DNA from: F23-D06 sp947167635
Lineage (GTDB): Bacteria > Bacteroidota > Bacteroidia > Bacteroidales > WCHB1-69
Assembly: GCA_947167635.1 (NCBI GenBank)
Contig: CAMVIT010000097.1
Span: 1-5,758, forward strand
Reading direction: 5' to 3'
DNA: 5,758 nt
Below are positions 5,568-5,758 of the stretch, one piece after another (position 1 is the first letter of the stretch; each line of letters starts with the position of its first letter). Below the pieces are notes generated by a model. That model worked only from the letters and a program-made list of their open reading frames with translations. It made no database searches and was not told the DNA's origin. The position numbers were made by a program, and so were the translations under genes.

Positions 5568-5758
5568 TCACAGTTCCGGCAGCACATCCTCCACAATCCT
5601 GCCGTCGAAGAGGTCGATGACGCGGCCGGCGTAGCCCGCGTCGCGCTGCGAGTGGGTGACCATCACGATGGTGGTGCCCTCGTCGTGCAGCTCGGTGAGC
5701 AGGTCCATCACCTCCTTGCCGTTCTTGCTGTCGAGGTTGCCGGTGGGCTCGTCGGCGA
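5568..5758 (-). CDS. ABC transporter ATP-binding protein, LolD/MacB type (C-terminal 62 residues only)
   Basis: The gene enters from the right edge, so only its last 62 codons and stop are visible. The fragment starts in the Walker B/D-loop region with ADEPTGNLDS, giving the Walker B aspartate, the catalytic glutamate and the D-loop. It continues to the H-loop in IVMVTHSQRDAG (switch histidine at fragment residue 35) and ends with the RVIDLFDGRIVED strand typical of this family. The DEPTGNLD string and the ending without a fused membrane domain point to the LolD/MacB-like (MJ0796-type) ATPases that drive FtsX-type permeases. Walker A, Q-loop and the signature motif lie outside the window. The composition is very GC-rich, with most codons ending in G or C. 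It is the natural energiser of the two downstream permeases. I give no gene symbol because LolD and MacB-type homologues cannot be told apart from the C-terminus. Confidence 0.9.
   Translation of the reverse strand, partial: ADEPTGNLDSKNGKEVMDLLTELHDEGTTIVMVTHSQRDAGYAGRVIDLFDGRIVEDVLPEL

Noticed and set aside
4651..5634. 327-codon open frame on the + strand
   Set aside because: It is antisense to permease 1 and runs through the repeat-filled spacer into the ATPase end. Its translation has no recognisable motif, and the minus strand carries clear FtsX/MacB and ATPase signatures. Long antisense frames are expected in the GC-rich parts.

Overview
The window looks like a Bacteroidales-type (Bacteroidota) chromosome. 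The evidence is two large, unfused FtsX/MacB-type permeases of about 780 residues with a separate LolD/MacB-type ATPase, A-rich leaders without Shine-Dalgarno sequences before the start codons, one TAnnTTTG-like promoter element, and the style of the intergenic palindromes. The genus cannot be fixed from the sequence alone.

Layout. Positions 1-224 are non-coding and packed with repeats: a 22-bp direct repeat 68 bp apart, a long-loop inverted repeat between the copies, and three consecutive GC-rich hairpins. Positions 225-717 (+ strand) hold a two-gene unit. The first gene is a broken DUF5674-like gene: its N-terminal and C-terminal thirds are both recognisable, but the middle is missing and the remaining ends are in different frames. 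The second is an intact small helical protein of unknown function whose ATG overlaps the stop codon of the broken gene's C-terminal frame. This unit converges, with only 13 bp between stops, on a minus-strand ABC transporter operon that fills the rest of the window. In transcription order the operon is an ATPase (only its last 62 codons are inside the window, 5568-5758), a 134-bp spacer full of repeats, permease 1 (3115-5433), a 41-bp spacer, and permease 2 (731-3073).

How the genes work together. The ATPase would energise membrane-spanning permeases with large periplasmic domains. Such type VII (MacB/LolCDE/FtsX-like) machines work as mechanotransmitters in lipoprotein trafficking, export of peptides or toxins, or cell-envelope stress responses. 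The two permeases share an architecture but differ in sequence, so a heteromeric transporter is plausible. The substrate cannot be read from the sequence.

Points worth a second look: the internal, frame-shifting deletion in the DUF5674-like gene and its effect on coupling to the downstream gene; the small helical partner protein; a three-unit AATTCG array with a 9-bp period in the operon spacer; paired palindromic elements of similar layout at both ends of the window; and strong GC mosaicism inside permease 1. I found no CRISPR array, tRNA, rRNA, transposase or phage gene.
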